A stretch of DNA of 64,000 bases from Micromonospora chokoriensis (GTDB taxonomy: Bacteria > Actinomycetota > Actinomycetes > Mycobacteriales > Micromonosporaceae), in NCBI RefSeq assembly GCF_000718555.1, contig NZ_JOAN01000009.1, positions 136,783 through 200,782 on the forward strand. The letters run 5' to 3'. The translations under genes and the position numbers were made by a program. Shown here piece by piece: positions 43,140-51,346 of this stretch (position 1 is the stretch's first letter; every line of letters starts with the position of its first letter). The notes under the pieces were generated by a model that had not been told where the DNA came from, did not search any database, and worked only from the letters and a program-made list of their open reading frames with translations.

Positions 43140-43973
43140 ATGCGTACCTGGTTCATCACCGGCGCCAGTCGCGGCCTGGGCCGCGCCTTCGTCGACGCCG
43201 CGCTCGACCGCGGTGACCGGGTGGTCGCCGCCGCCCGGACCATCGCCCAGGACGACTTCGACGAGCGGCACAGCGACCGGCTGCTGGCCCTGACCCTTGA
43301 CGTGACCGACCGGGCCGCGGTCATCGCCGCCGTGGACACCGCCGTCGAGCACTTCGGACGGCTCGACATCGTCGTCAACAACGCCGGCACCCTGTCCATG
43401 GGCATGGTCGAAGAGTTCACCGAGGCCGAGGCGCGTTCCCAGTTCGAGGTCAACCTCTTCGGCGCGCTCTGGGTCAGCCAGGCCGTGCTGCCGCACCTAC
43501 GTGCCCAACGGTCCGGCCACATCGTGCAGGTCTCCAGCATCGCCGCCCTCGGCGGGTATCCGAGCACCGGCCTGTACAGCGCGAGCAAGTTCGCCCTGGA
43601 GGGCATGAGTGAGGCGTTGGCGATGGAGGCGGCGGCCTTCGACATCAAGCTCAGCATCGTGCAGCCGGGCGGGTACTGGACCGACCTCTACACAAGCGTG
43701 CGCGCCACCACCCCGATGGACGCCTACGCGCCGCTGCGCGCCGAGTTGGAGCGGCAGTGGTCGGAAGGCTCGATCGACAGCGAACCCCGGCTCGCCGCCG
43801 AGGCGCTGCTGCACCTGGTCGACAGCGACGACCCGCCGCTGCGGCTCCTGCTCGGCAGCATGGTGTACGACCTGGCGTTCGACATCTGCCGCCGGCGGAT
43901 GGACACCTGGGCGAGCTGGGAGCAGGTCAGTCGAGCCGCCGAGCATGCCGTCGCGGCCCCCGAGGCGCACTGA
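43140..43973 (+). CDS. SDR-family oxidoreductase
   Basis: A 277-residue short-chain dehydrogenase/reductase. The cofactor motif TGASRGLGRAF (residues 7-17), NNAG (~82-85) and catalytic Ser...Tyr-x-x-x-Lys (VSSIAALGG; YSASK) are intact. The Arg after the first Gly of TGASRG and the following residues fit NADP(H). ATG 43140 follows GGAG by 7 bases. Its promoter contains a TetR operator, so expression should be induced by the TetR ligand, perhaps the SDR substrate. Confidence 0.93.
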   Translation: MRTWFITGASRGLGRAFVDAALDRGDRVVAAARTIAQDDFDERHSDRLLALTLDVTDRAAVIAAVDTAVEHFGRLDIVVNNAGTLSMGMVEEFTEAEARSQFEVNLFGALWVSQAVLPHLRAQRSGHIVQVSSIAALGGYPSTGLYSASKFALEGMSEALAMEAAAFDIKLSIVQPGGYWTDLYTSVRATTPMDAYAPLRAELERQWSEGSIDSEPRLAAEALLHLVDSDDPPLRLLLGSMVYDLAFDICRRRMDTWASWEQVSRAAEHAVAAPEAH

Positions 43974-44126
43974 CGGCGTATCGCCACGGGTGCGGGGTGC
44001 CGCGTTCTAGGCTCCGAGATATGGCGGCGGCGTGCCCATTTCGAATTGGCACACACAAGTCCGGGCAGTGCGTTCACCCATGATTTCTCCTCGCGAGGCG
44101 CAAACCTAGACGGAGAGGAAACACGC

Positions 44127-45353
44127 ATGGCTGTCAAAACCAAGACTCGTCCGGGCACCACGGAGATTCGGCCGTTCTCGGTCGACATTCCCCAGGCCGA
44201 CCTCGATGACCTGAAGAGGCGCATCAAGGCCACCCGTTGGCCGGACAAGGAAACGGTGGACGACCAGTCGCAGGGCGTGCCACTCGCGACGATCCAGGCC
44301 GTCGCCCGCTATTGGGAGAATGAGTACGACTGGCGCAAGGTCGAGGCACGGCTGAATGCGGTGCCGCAGTTCATGACGACCATCGACGGGGTGGACATCC
44401 ACTTCATCCACGTGCGCTCGAAGCACGAGGACGCGCTGCCGCTCATCGTCACCCACGGGTGGCCCGGCTCGATCATCGAGCAGTTGAAGATCATTGAGCC
44501 GCTCACCGACCCCACCGCGCACGGCGGGAGCGCCTCGGACGCCTTCCACCTGGTGATCCCGTCGCTGCCCGGTCACGGATTCTCGGGCAAGCCGACCGCG
44601 TCGGGCTGGAACCCGCAGAAGATCGCGACCGCCTGGACGGAGCTGATGCAGCGTCTCGGCTACACCCGGTTCGTCGCGCAGGGCGGCGACTGGGGTGCGG
44701 TCATCGTGGATCAGATGGGCATCCAGGCACCTGCGGAGTTGCTCGGCATCCACACCAACATGCCCGGTGCGGTCCCACCGGAGATCGACCTGTTGTTCCA
44801 GGGCGACACCACTGGCGCGAACAACGCCATGGGCTCGCTGCCATCCGGTCTCTCCGCCGATGAGATGCGTGCTGCCGAGGAGGTCAACTTCGTCTGGAAA
44901 CACGTCGCGTACGCCCTCATGATGGCGACGCGTCCGCAGACGCTGACCGGGCTGGCGGATTCCCCGGTCGGCCTGGCGTCCTTCCTGCTCGACCACGACG
45001 CGAAGAGCCTGGCCCTGATCGCGCAGGTCTTCGACGGGGCCAAGGCGGGCCTCACCCGCGACGACATCCTGGACAACATCTCGCTCTACTGGCTGACGAA
45101 CACCGCGGTCTCCGCGTCCCGCCTGTACGCGGAGAACAAGCTGTCGTTCTTCGCCGCCAAGGGCGTGAACGTCCCGGTCGCCGTGAGCGTCTTCCCCGAC
45201 GAGTTGTACGAGGCGCCGCAGAGTTGGGCCGAGCAGGCGTACTCCAACCTCATCTACTACAACAAGCTCGACGTGGGCGGGCACTTCGCGGCCTGGGAAC
45301 AGCCGAAGATCTTCTCCGAAGAGCTTCGCACCGCCTTCCGGTCGCTTCGCTAG
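44127..45353 (+). CDS. Epoxide hydrolase (alpha/beta hydrolase with EHN domain)
   Basis: A 408-residue enzyme. Residues 10-115 form the N-terminal EHN domain (IRPFSVDIPQADLDDLKRRIKATRWPD). The hydrolase core has the oxyanion HGWPGS, the nucleophile Asp in GGDWGAV and the terminal His in VGGHFAAWEQP. The family opens epoxides by an alkyl-enzyme ester with Asp, and the length matches juvenile-hormone-type EHs. ATG 44127 follows GGAGAGG. The next gene begins directly after the stop, so both are probably co-transcribed. Confidence 0.92.
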   Translation: MAVKTKTRPGTTEIRPFSVDIPQADLDDLKRRIKATRWPDKETVDDQSQGVPLATIQAVARYWENEYDWRKVEARLNAVPQFMTTIDGVDIHFIHVRSKHEDALPLIVTHGWPGSIIEQLKIIEPLTDPTAHGGSASDAFHLVIPSLPGHGFSGKPTASGWNPQKIATAWTELMQRLGYTRFVAQGGDWGAVIVDQMGIQAPAELLGIHTNMPGAVPPEIDLLFQGDTTGANNAMGSLPSGLSADEMRAAEEVNFVWKHVAYALMMATRPQTLTGLADSPVGLASFLLDHDAKSLALIAQVFDGAKAGLTRDDILDNISLYWLTNTAVSASRLYAENKLSFFAAKGVNVPVAVSVFPDELYEAPQSWAEQAYSNLIYYNKLDVGGHFAAWEQPKIFSEELRTAFRSLR

Positions 45354-46295
45354 ATGGCCGTGCACCTGCCCCCGCTGACCGGGGCGGCCGAGTGGCTCAA
45401 CTCCGAGCCACTCGGCCCCGCCGACCTGGGTGGGCGCGTCGTCCTGGTGAACTTCTGGACGCTTACCTGCATCAACTGGCTGCGTCAGGAGCCGTACGTG
45501 CGTGCCTGGTCGCAGGCGTACCGCGACGACGGGCTGGTAGTCGTCGGTGTCCACACGCCGGAGTTCGGGTTCGAGCACGAGATTGACTGGGTGCGGCGGG
45601 CGGTCGCGGCCCGCTCGATCGACTACCCGGTCGCGGTCGACAACGACTACGCGATCTGGAGCGCGTTCGACAACCACTACTGGCCGGCGCTCTACTTCGT
45701 CGACACCTTGGGGGTCATCCGCGACGAGCACTTCGGCGAGGGACGCTACGAGCAGTCCGAGCGGGTGCTCCAGCAACTGCTCGGCATCGAGCGCGACCCC
45801 GTACCCGTCAAGGGGGTCGGCCCGGAGGCGGAGGCCGACTGGACCAACCTGCGTACGCCCGAGACGTACCTCGGTTTCAGTCGGGGCGAACACTTCGCGT
45901 CGCCGAACGGCGCCGCGCTCGACGAACGTCGCGTCTACCAGGTGCCGGAGCGCCTGGGCGTCAACCAGTGGGCCCTGGCGGGGGAGTGGACGATCGGGTC
46001 GGCGAACGTCGTGCTCGACCAGGCCGGCGGTGGTATCGCCTTTCGGTTCCACGCCCGCGACGCGCATCTCGTGCTGGCCCCCGGGGCGGGAGCACCGATC
46101 CCGTTCCGCGTGCTGCTCGACGGCGCGGCGCCCGGCCCGTCGCACGGCGTCGACGTCGACGAGGACGGCAACGGCGTACTCCAGGACGGCCGCCTCTACC
46201 AGCTCATCCGCCAGGACGGCGCGGTCGGTGAGCGGACCGTGGAGATCACGTTCGGCGAGCCCGGCGCCGAGGCGTACGCCTTCACCTTCGGATAA
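45354..46295 (+). CDS. Thioredoxin-fold protein with CxxW active site
   Basis: A 313-residue protein. Residues 1-150 are a redoxin/TlpA-like thioredoxin domain: VVLVNFWTLTCINWLRQEPYVRAWSQAY with Cys-Ile-Asn-Trp at the active-site position, lacking the second Cys. This form is known from DipZ-associated relatives. The C-terminal ~150 residues (EWTIGSANVVLDQAGGGIAFRFHARDAHLVL) form a beta-rich DipZ-C-like domain. There is no signal peptide. It abuts the epoxide hydrolase gene and its 3' end overlaps the convergent transglutaminase-like gene by 14 bases. A peroxidase or monothiol role is inferred. Confidence 0.85.
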   Translation: MAVHLPPLTGAAEWLNSEPLGPADLGGRVVLVNFWTLTCINWLRQEPYVRAWSQAYRDDGLVVVGVHTPEFGFEHEIDWVRRAVAARSIDYPVAVDNDYAIWSAFDNHYWPALYFVDTLGVIRDEHFGEGRYEQSERVLQQLLGIERDPVPVKGVGPEAEADWTNLRTPETYLGFSRGEHFASPNGAALDERRVYQVPERLGVNQWALAGEWTIGSANVVLDQAGGGIAFRFHARDAHLVLAPGAGAPIPFRVLLDGAAPGPSHGVDVDEDGNGVLQDGRLYQLIRQDGAVGERTVEITFGEPGAEAYAFTFG

Positions 46296-47166
46296 CGCGC
46301 AGATCGACCGTGCTCACCGTGCCCGAGACCGGTGAGATGCTGCGCACCTGATCGCCGGGACGTAGGCGGGCGTCGGTCGCGTACCGGTCGGTGAGTGCCT
46401 TCTCCGCGGCCTCGTCGCCGTCGTCGGCGGCGAGTAGCAGGGCGGCGATCTCGTCGACGAGCGTGAGGTCGGCGTCGGCGAAGTCGTCGGTCATCGCGCC
46501 GAAGCCGTCCCACAGCAGCAGTTCGTCCTTCTGCCGGTGGGCGAGTTCCTGCAGGACATAGTCGTAGATGAACCAGGCGCCCCCGATCGGCGATTCCGGG
46601 GCCACGCCGTAGACGTCGGGGTCGATCGCCCCGGCCCGGTACGCCGACCACACCCGTGCGGCCGAGTCGAAGAGCCCCGCCGCCGGGTCGATGTCGTAGC
46701 CGTCGAACCGCCAGTCGCCGGCCGGGTCGATCTCCGGGTCGGCCCAGACCCAGCGTTCGCCGTTCCAGTGCTCGACCAACACATGGTCGTGGTGCCAGCC
46801 GGGCGTGAAGTAGGAGGCGAAGCCGATCCGGCTGCGGCTGGGGATGCCGTGCTGACGGAGCACCGCCACCGAGAGCAGCGAGTGGTCCCGGCAGCAGCCG
46901 GCCACCCGTTCGACGGCAGGGCGCTCGGCGCTCAGCGGCAGGGGAAAGCGGGACTGGTCCGTGTCGAGGATGCGGTCCACCCAGCGGCAGTTGACCTCGT
47001 CGAGCCGGTCGGTGGGCAGCTCGACGCCCCCGGCGCGGTAGTGGACGATCACGTTGCGGGCGGTCGCGGCCACGGTGGCGAAGTCGGCGGGCACATCATC
47101 GAGCAGTGTGGCGTGCCGGCCGGGGTCGCTGTAGGGGGAGTGTTCGCGGTAGTCATCGAGGTCCAT
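46282..47166 (-). CDS. Transglutaminase-like protein
   Basis: A 294-residue protein. The catalytic Cys is in VAGCCRDHSLLSVAVLRQHGIPSRSRIGF, followed by the His-bearing WHHDHVLVEHWNGERWVWADPE, which supplies the His and Asp of the papain-like triad. Both blocks are spaced as in microbial transglutaminase-like (TGc) proteins. There is no signal sequence. It overlaps the thioredoxin-like gene tail-to-tail. Substrate unknown; such proteins may be peptidases or amidases rather than cross-linking enzymes. Confidence 0.85.
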   Translation of the reverse strand: MDLDDYREHSPYSDPGRHATLLDDVPADFATVAATARNVIVHYRAGGVELPTDRLDEVNCRWVDRILDTDQSRFPLPLSAERPAVERVAGCCRDHSLLSVAVLRQHGIPSRSRIGFASYFTPGWHHDHVLVEHWNGERWVWADPEIDPAGDWRFDGYDIDPAAGLFDSAARVWSAYRAGAIDPDVYGVAPESPIGGAWFIYDYVLQELAHRQKDELLLWDGFGAMTDDFADADLTLVDEIAALLLAADDGDEAAEKALTDRYATDARLRPGDQVRSISPVSGTVSTVDLRVIRR

Positions 47167-47219
47167 GAGGCCAGTCTCCGGCCCGCCACCGTGTCAGGGT
47201 CAAGGCGCTTTTCCCGATA

Positions 47220-47807
47220 GTGTCGACTGCTGTGACAACGCCTGAGATCACCATCGCCACCCCAGCAGACCGCTCTGCGGTGGTCGGTTCGCTGGTCGCA
47301 GCGTTCGTCAAGGATCCGATCCTGCGGTGCCTCTTCCCGGACGAGGAGACCTATCCGCGGTACGCGGCCGCCTTCTTCGGGCACCTCTTCGACAAGCGGG
47401 TGCACCAGTCGTCGATCTGGACGATCGGCGGGGGCGCGTCGGTCGCCATCTGGGAGCCACCGGCGGGGTCGCTGACCGGGTCACCGGAGGGCGGGCTGGC
47501 GGCTCACTACCCCGCCGACGTGCTGGCCCGGGTTCAGCGCTACGACGACGCCGTGCACGCCGCCCTGCCGACGTTCCCGTTCTGGTACCTCGGCGTCCTG
47601 GGCACCCACCCGGACAGCGCCGGACGCGGTTGGGGCCGTGCCGTCATGCGGGCCGGGCTAGTCCGTGCCGCCGCCGACGGACTGCCGGCGATCCTGGAGA
47701 CCAGCAACCCGGCCAACGTCGAGCTGTACCGCCGCGCCGGTTGGGAGGTGGCGGGCTTCCTGTCGGAGCCCGTGCCCACCTGGATCATGCAGCAGCCGCC
47801 GCGCTGA
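47220..47807 (+). CDS. GNAT-family N-acetyltransferase
   Basis: A 195-residue acetyltransferase. The acetyl-CoA loop appears as HPDSAGRGWGRAVMRAGL, and the last block is ILETSNPANVELYRRAGWEVAG. The N-terminal half (FVKDPILRCLFPDEETYPRYAAAFFGHLF) is like small-molecule acetyltransferases. GTG 47220 is used; GTG 47232 is possible. No ribosome-binding site is obvious, so it may be leaderless. Confidence 0.88.
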   Translation: MSTAVTTPEITIATPADRSAVVGSLVAAFVKDPILRCLFPDEETYPRYAAAFFGHLFDKRVHQSSIWTIGGGASVAIWEPPAGSLTGSPEGGLAAHYPADVLARVQRYDDAVHAALPTFPFWYLGVLGTHPDSAGRGWGRAVMRAGLVRAAADGLPAILETSNPANVELYRRAGWEVAGFLSEPVPTWIMQQPPR

Positions 47808-47821
47808 ACACGCTGATGCGC

Positions 47822-48051
47822 TCACCTGAGGGTGAGCGGGACCGGTTGCCCTTGGCGTATCTCGAGGACCGGTCGCTTGCCCAGCGGTTGGGCCAGATTG
47901 AGGGTCGCGCTACGCGGAGAGCCCGCAAGGGAGCACACTTCGCCGCTGTTGTGGTGCTGCGCGATGACGATGACCACGCGTTCGCGTCGGTGTCGCAACC
48001 AGCGAGCATCGCCGCCGCCGCAACCCCGACGACCCAGTGCCATCGCACCAT
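47822..48051 (-). pseudogene. Frameshifted lipoprotein gene
   Basis: From ATG 48051 the frame gives MVRWHWVVGVAAAAMLAGCDTDAN, a lipoprotein signal with lipobox MLAGC, and then turns to low-complexity Ser/Arg. A second minus frame directly continues as RVVIVIAQHHNSGEVCSLAGSPRSATLNLAQPLGKRPVLEIRQGQPV (in parts), a coherent beta-rich end with a stop at 47822-47824, similar to short actinobacterial lipoproteins. The break falls near 47984. Either a recent frameshift or a sequencing error. Confidence 0.6.
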
Positions 48052-48197
48052 CGAAGACCCCTTTTCCCGGCAGAGTGACCGCCAGGCTAGAAAACGACGA
48101 TAGGTGCGGCCCCACCCGACCGATGCGGGCATCGGATGTCGGGAGGGCCACCACCCCTGCGACCTAACGTCGGTGCTCGAAAGGGAAGGAGATCCGA

Positions 48198-49070
48198 GTG
48201 CTGGATCGGCTCAACGAGGCCATGGCGTACATCGAGCGGCACCTCGACCAGAAGATCGAGGTGGCCGAGCTGGCGCGGATCGCGCTGACGTCGGAGTACC
48301 ACTTCCGGCGGCTGTTCTCCGCACTGGCCGGCATGCCGTTGTCGGAGTACATCCGGCGGCGTCGGCTGACCGTCGCCGGTGCGGACGTACTGGCGGGCGA
48401 GCGGACGTTGCTCGACGTCGCGGTGCACTACGGCTACGGGTCGGCGGAGGCATTCGCCCGGGCGTTCCAGGCCGTGCACGGCGTGGGGCCAGGAGTTGCT
48501 CGGCGTACGGGGGCAGCGCTGCGTGCCCAGCCCCGGATGTCCTTCCGACTCACCGTCGAAGGGAGCGGCAGCATGGAGTACCGAATAGTCGACAAGGACG
48601 CGTTCGCGTTGGTGGGGCGCAAGGCCCGGGTCCCGCTGGTGCACGAGGGGATGAACCCGGCGATCGTCGCGTTCATCCGGAGCATCGACAAGGAGACGAC
48701 CGGGCGGATCGAGGCGCTCTCCGATCAGGAGCCGAAGGGGATCGTCAACGTCAGTGACAACCTCGCCGACAGTCGGCAGGAGGGCACCGAGCTGGACTAC
48801 TGGCACGGTGTGGTGACCGGTGCCGCGCCGCCGGAGGACCTGGACGCGCTGCCGGTACAGGCCGGGTCGTGGGCGGTGTTCACCAGCTCCGGTGCGTTTC
48901 CGCAGGCGGTGCAGTACCTGTGGCGTGACGTGTTCACCCAGTGGTTTCCGTCCAACCCGTACCGCAGCCGACCTGGACCGGAGATCTCCCGGGTGCGGGT
49001 GTCCGCGGACGGCACCGAGGCGGACGCCGAGCTGTGGATCCCCGTCGAACGGGTACCCACCCCTATGTAG
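48198..49070 (+). CDS. AraC-family regulator with GyrI-like effector domain
   Basis: A 290-residue regulator. Residues 1-105 carry two AraC helix-turn-helix motifs (VAELARIALTSEYHFRRLFSALAGMPLSEYIRRRRL; LLDVAVHYGYGSAEAFARAFQAVHG). Residues ~125-290 form a GyrI/Rob-type effector-binding domain (YRIVDKDAFALVGRKARVPL; VQAGSWAVFTSSGAFPQAVQYLWRDVFTQWFPSNPY), which binds small hydrophobic molecules. GTG 48198 follows an excellent AAGGAGAT. It probably activates a resistance or efflux gene in response to a drug-like compound. Confidence 0.92.
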   Translation: MLDRLNEAMAYIERHLDQKIEVAELARIALTSEYHFRRLFSALAGMPLSEYIRRRRLTVAGADVLAGERTLLDVAVHYGYGSAEAFARAFQAVHGVGPGVARRTGAALRAQPRMSFRLTVEGSGSMEYRIVDKDAFALVGRKARVPLVHEGMNPAIVAFIRSIDKETTGRIEALSDQEPKGIVNVSDNLADSRQEGTELDYWHGVVTGAAPPEDLDALPVQAGSWAVFTSSGAFPQAVQYLWRDVFTQWFPSNPYRSRPGPEISRVRVSADGTEADAELWIPVERVPTPM

Positions 49071-49090
49071 AGTTCCGATATAGTGGCGGG

Positions 49091-49423
49091 ATGCGGATCA
49101 CCATTCCGGTCGCGAAGGTGCTCGCGGCGCTGCTCGCCGAGCCCGACGAGCAGCGCTACGGGCTGGACCTGATGCGGTTGACCGGCCTGCCCAGCGGCAC
49201 GCTCTACCCGGTGCTGCACCGGTTGCAGGGTGCCGGCTGGCTGACCGCCGACTGGGAGGCGATCGACCCGGTCACGGCCGGTCGGCCGGCTCGTCGCTAC
49301 TACTGCCTGACGGCTGTCGGGGTGGCGCAGGCCCGCCAGGCGCTCGCCGACCTGCGGGCCGCGATCCCCGACGGTCGTCCCTCGTGGGGCGGCACCGAGC
49401 CCACCGGGGCACCGGCGTGGTGA
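49091..49423 (+). CDS. PadR-family regulator
   Basis: A 110-residue winged-helix protein. It shows VLAALLAEPDEQRYGLDLMRLTGLPSGTLYPVLHRLQGAGWLTADWE and RRYYCLTAVGVAQARQAL, the PadR pattern of Y-G-x-x-L, G-T-L-Y-x-x-L-x-R-L and R-R-Y-Y-x-L-T. It begins 20 bases after the AraC gene. Its stop overlaps the start of the next gene by GTGA, forming the common PadR-membrane protein pair. Confidence 0.9.
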   Translation: MRITIPVAKVLAALLAEPDEQRYGLDLMRLTGLPSGTLYPVLHRLQGAGWLTADWEAIDPVTAGRPARRYYCLTAVGVAQARQALADLRAAIPDGRPSWGGTEPTGAPAW

Positions 49424-50385
49424 CCCGCCGGGCCGCCGAACTGCTGTTGGCGTTGGCCGCGCGCCGCTGGCCGATCGAGGTTCGCGACGATCTGCGCCGC
49501 GAGTGGGCCGCCGAGCTGCACGTCCTCGCCGAGAGTGGTCACCGGACGAAGATGCTCGGCTTCGCGGTGAGCCTGGCCGTCAGCCGGGCCGGCGCCCCGA
49601 TCGTCGACCGCACCCTGATGCGCGGTCGAGCCGGCCGCACCGTCGCCGCACTACTGCTGTCCCCGATCGCCTGCGTCGGGATCGTGCTCGTCAGCGCGTT
49701 CGCTCTCAACCCGATCGAGCGCATAGTGGCCGAGAGCTGGTCGGAGCGGGCGCAGAAGCCGATCTGGACGGCGCTCACCCTCGGCTTGGCGGTGTTGCTG
49801 GCGGTGCTCGCCGCACGTTGGGCCCGGCACACCGCACTCGACGGCCCGCTGCGCATCGCGCTCGGCGTGGTGCTTCCCATCGGCGCGGTCGCGGTCGTGT
49901 TCCTCTCTGCCATCTCCCCGGACGACATGGTCACCTTCGTACCCGGGCTGCTGCTCTGGTTGGTCGGCCTGACGCTGGCCCTCTGGGCCGCCGCGCGCCT
50001 CGCCTCCCGCAATCGCCTCCGTGCGGCCTGGTGGGTGGGCGTCCTCGGCGCACTCGCCGCCGCCGACCTCGCGGTGATTCTCGCTGTCGTTGACGTCATC
50101 GGGGCGGGCGGTCGAGCCGGCCCGGTCAGCGGTCCGACGCCTCTGGACGGCGTCGACCAGATCTCCGCGCCGCTGTGGCTCCTCGTCGCCTGGACGGACT
50201 GGAACGTGGGCTTACCCCGGCCCACCATCCCATGGGAGATCTTCCACATCATCACCAACGAGGTGCTGGCGGAACCCATGCTCTACCTGGCCTGCATGCC
50301 GTACGCGCTCGCGTACACCATCCGGGCGGCCCGGTCCGCGCCCGCCGCGCCGGTCGTCCTCGCCGAGACGCCGACCCTGGTGTGA
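49420..50385 (+). CDS. Membrane protein co-encoded with PadR
   Basis: A 321-residue protein. The N-terminus VTRRAAELLLALAARRWPIEVRDDLRREWAAELHVLAESGH is a cytoplasmic helical domain; about seven hydrophobic segments follow (e.g. VAALLLSPIACVGIVLVSAFAL; LTLGLAVLLAVLAARW; LLLWLVGLTLALWAAARL; LAYTIRAARS). GTG 49420 overlaps the PadR stop. The family is widespread in actinobacteria next to PadR and is of unknown function; it is probably the PadR-controlled gene. Confidence 0.78.
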   Translation: MTRRAAELLLALAARRWPIEVRDDLRREWAAELHVLAESGHRTKMLGFAVSLAVSRAGAPIVDRTLMRGRAGRTVAALLLSPIACVGIVLVSAFALNPIERIVAESWSERAQKPIWTALTLGLAVLLAVLAARWARHTALDGPLRIALGVVLPIGAVAVVFLSAISPDDMVTFVPGLLLWLVGLTLALWAAARLASRNRLRAAWWVGVLGALAAADLAVILAVVDVIGAGGRAGPVSGPTPLDGVDQISAPLWLLVAWTDWNVGLPRPTIPWEIFHIITNEVLAEPMLYLACMPYALAYTIRAARSAPAAPVVLAETPTLV

Positions 50386-50388
50386 GCC

Positions 50389-50886
50389 TCAGTCGGGTAC
50401 GTCGTCCCAGGTCGTGCCCGGCTCCAGATAACCGGTCAACGTGTTCTCGCGTAGCGCGTAGGCGATGACCAGCAGGGCGTGCTTGTCCAACTCAGGCAGC
50501 CGATCCAACGGAAACCACCGCACGTCCAGCGACTCGTCGTCGTTGACCCGGGCGGTGCCGGCCACCACCCGGCACAGGAACCCCAGGTTGAGGTATTCGC
50601 AGCGGTCCCCATTCGGGTACGTGTGCGGGTGCGAGACGGCGCTGGACATGCGCACCGGCACGACGTCCAGACCGGTCTCCTCGCGTACCTCGCGGACCAG
50701 CGCGGTGGCCGGCTGCTCGCCTGGCTCGACGAAACCGCTGATCACCGACCAGCGCCCGTCGTCGGCGCGCTGGCCGAGCAGCAGCTCACCGGCGTCGTTG
50801 CGGACGACAGCGCTGACGCTCGGCAGCCAGAGAAGGTCGTTGCCGACGTGCTTGCGCAACCCCACGATGTAGTCCGGTATCGCCAT
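50389..50886 (-). CDS. Nudix hydrolase
   Basis: A 165-residue Nudix protein. The Nudix box is complete: G-F-V-E-P-G-E-Q-P-A-T-A-L-V-R-E-V-R-E-E-T-G-L, matching G-x5-E-x7-R-E-U-x-E-E-x-G-U. Flanking strands (VSAVVRNDAGELLLGQRADDGRWSVISG) are typical. Nudix enzymes cleave nucleoside diphosphates linked to a further group; the substrate cannot be deduced. It converges with the PadR-linked membrane-protein gene. Confidence 0.94.
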   Translation of the reverse strand: MAIPDYIVGLRKHVGNDLLWLPSVSAVVRNDAGELLLGQRADDGRWSVISGFVEPGEQPATALVREVREETGLDVVPVRMSSAVSHPHTYPNGDRCEYLNLGFLCRVVAGTARVNDDESLDVRWFPLDRLPELDKHALLVIAYALRENTLTGYLEPGTTWDDVPD

Positions 50887-50968
50887 CCGGCGATCATAGA
50901 TGTGCCCACAGCGAGGCTCACCTGCGCATCTTCTGGTGTTCCAGTCCCACGCGTTTCGCCATTTCGGC

Positions 50969-51007
50969 CCGACGATCGCAATGCATATCTACTGTGGAGA
51001 TCGTCGG
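50969..51007. repeat. Inverted repeat upstream of the small protein gene
   Basis: CCGACGATC (50969-50977) pairs with GATCGTCGG (50999-51007) around 21 AT-richer bases (ATGCATATCTACTG). It lies in the divergent spacer between Nudix and the small-protein gene, so it could be an operator or a repeat. Its arms share GATCGTCGG with the 34366-34410 repeat. Confidence 0.45.
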
Positions 51008-51060
51008 CGACTTGTGCGATCCGGTGGCGGCCGGCCGGTTCGCGGTGCACAGTGATTCCC

Positions 51061-51264
51061 ATGAGCGACAGCGGACGTGGTGGGCAGTACTACTGGTGCA
51101 CCCGGCATCACCGGGTCGAGACGGACGCCGACGTGTGTCCGGCGAAGCACGTCCTCGGCCCGTACGACTCGGCGGCCGACGCGGAGAACGCCCTGCAACG
51201 AGTGCAGGAGCGGAACGAGGCGTGGGATGCCGAGGATGCTCGTTGGGCTGGGGAGGACAAGTAG
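51061..51264 (+). CDS. Small conserved actinobacterial protein
   Basis: A 67-residue acidic protein: YYWCTRHHRVETDADVCPAKHVLGPYDSAADAENALQRVQERNEAWDAEDARW (in parts). The pattern Y-x-C...C then LGPYxSxxxAExALxxVxERNExW resembles a SPOR-like minimal fold seen in many actinobacteria. Two Cys and a His pair could bind metal. ATG 51061 has no obvious ribosome-binding site. The histone-like gene follows 82 bases later. Confidence 0.8.
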   Translation: MSDSGRGGQYYWCTRHHRVETDADVCPAKHVLGPYDSAADAENALQRVQERNEAWDAEDARWAGEDK

Positions 51265-51346
51265 GCGGCGCGGGACGGCTCGCGCCGAGGCATTTCGTGC
51301 TCCGCGAGGACGCACGCGAGAGCACGTCCCCAAGGAGGGAACCACG

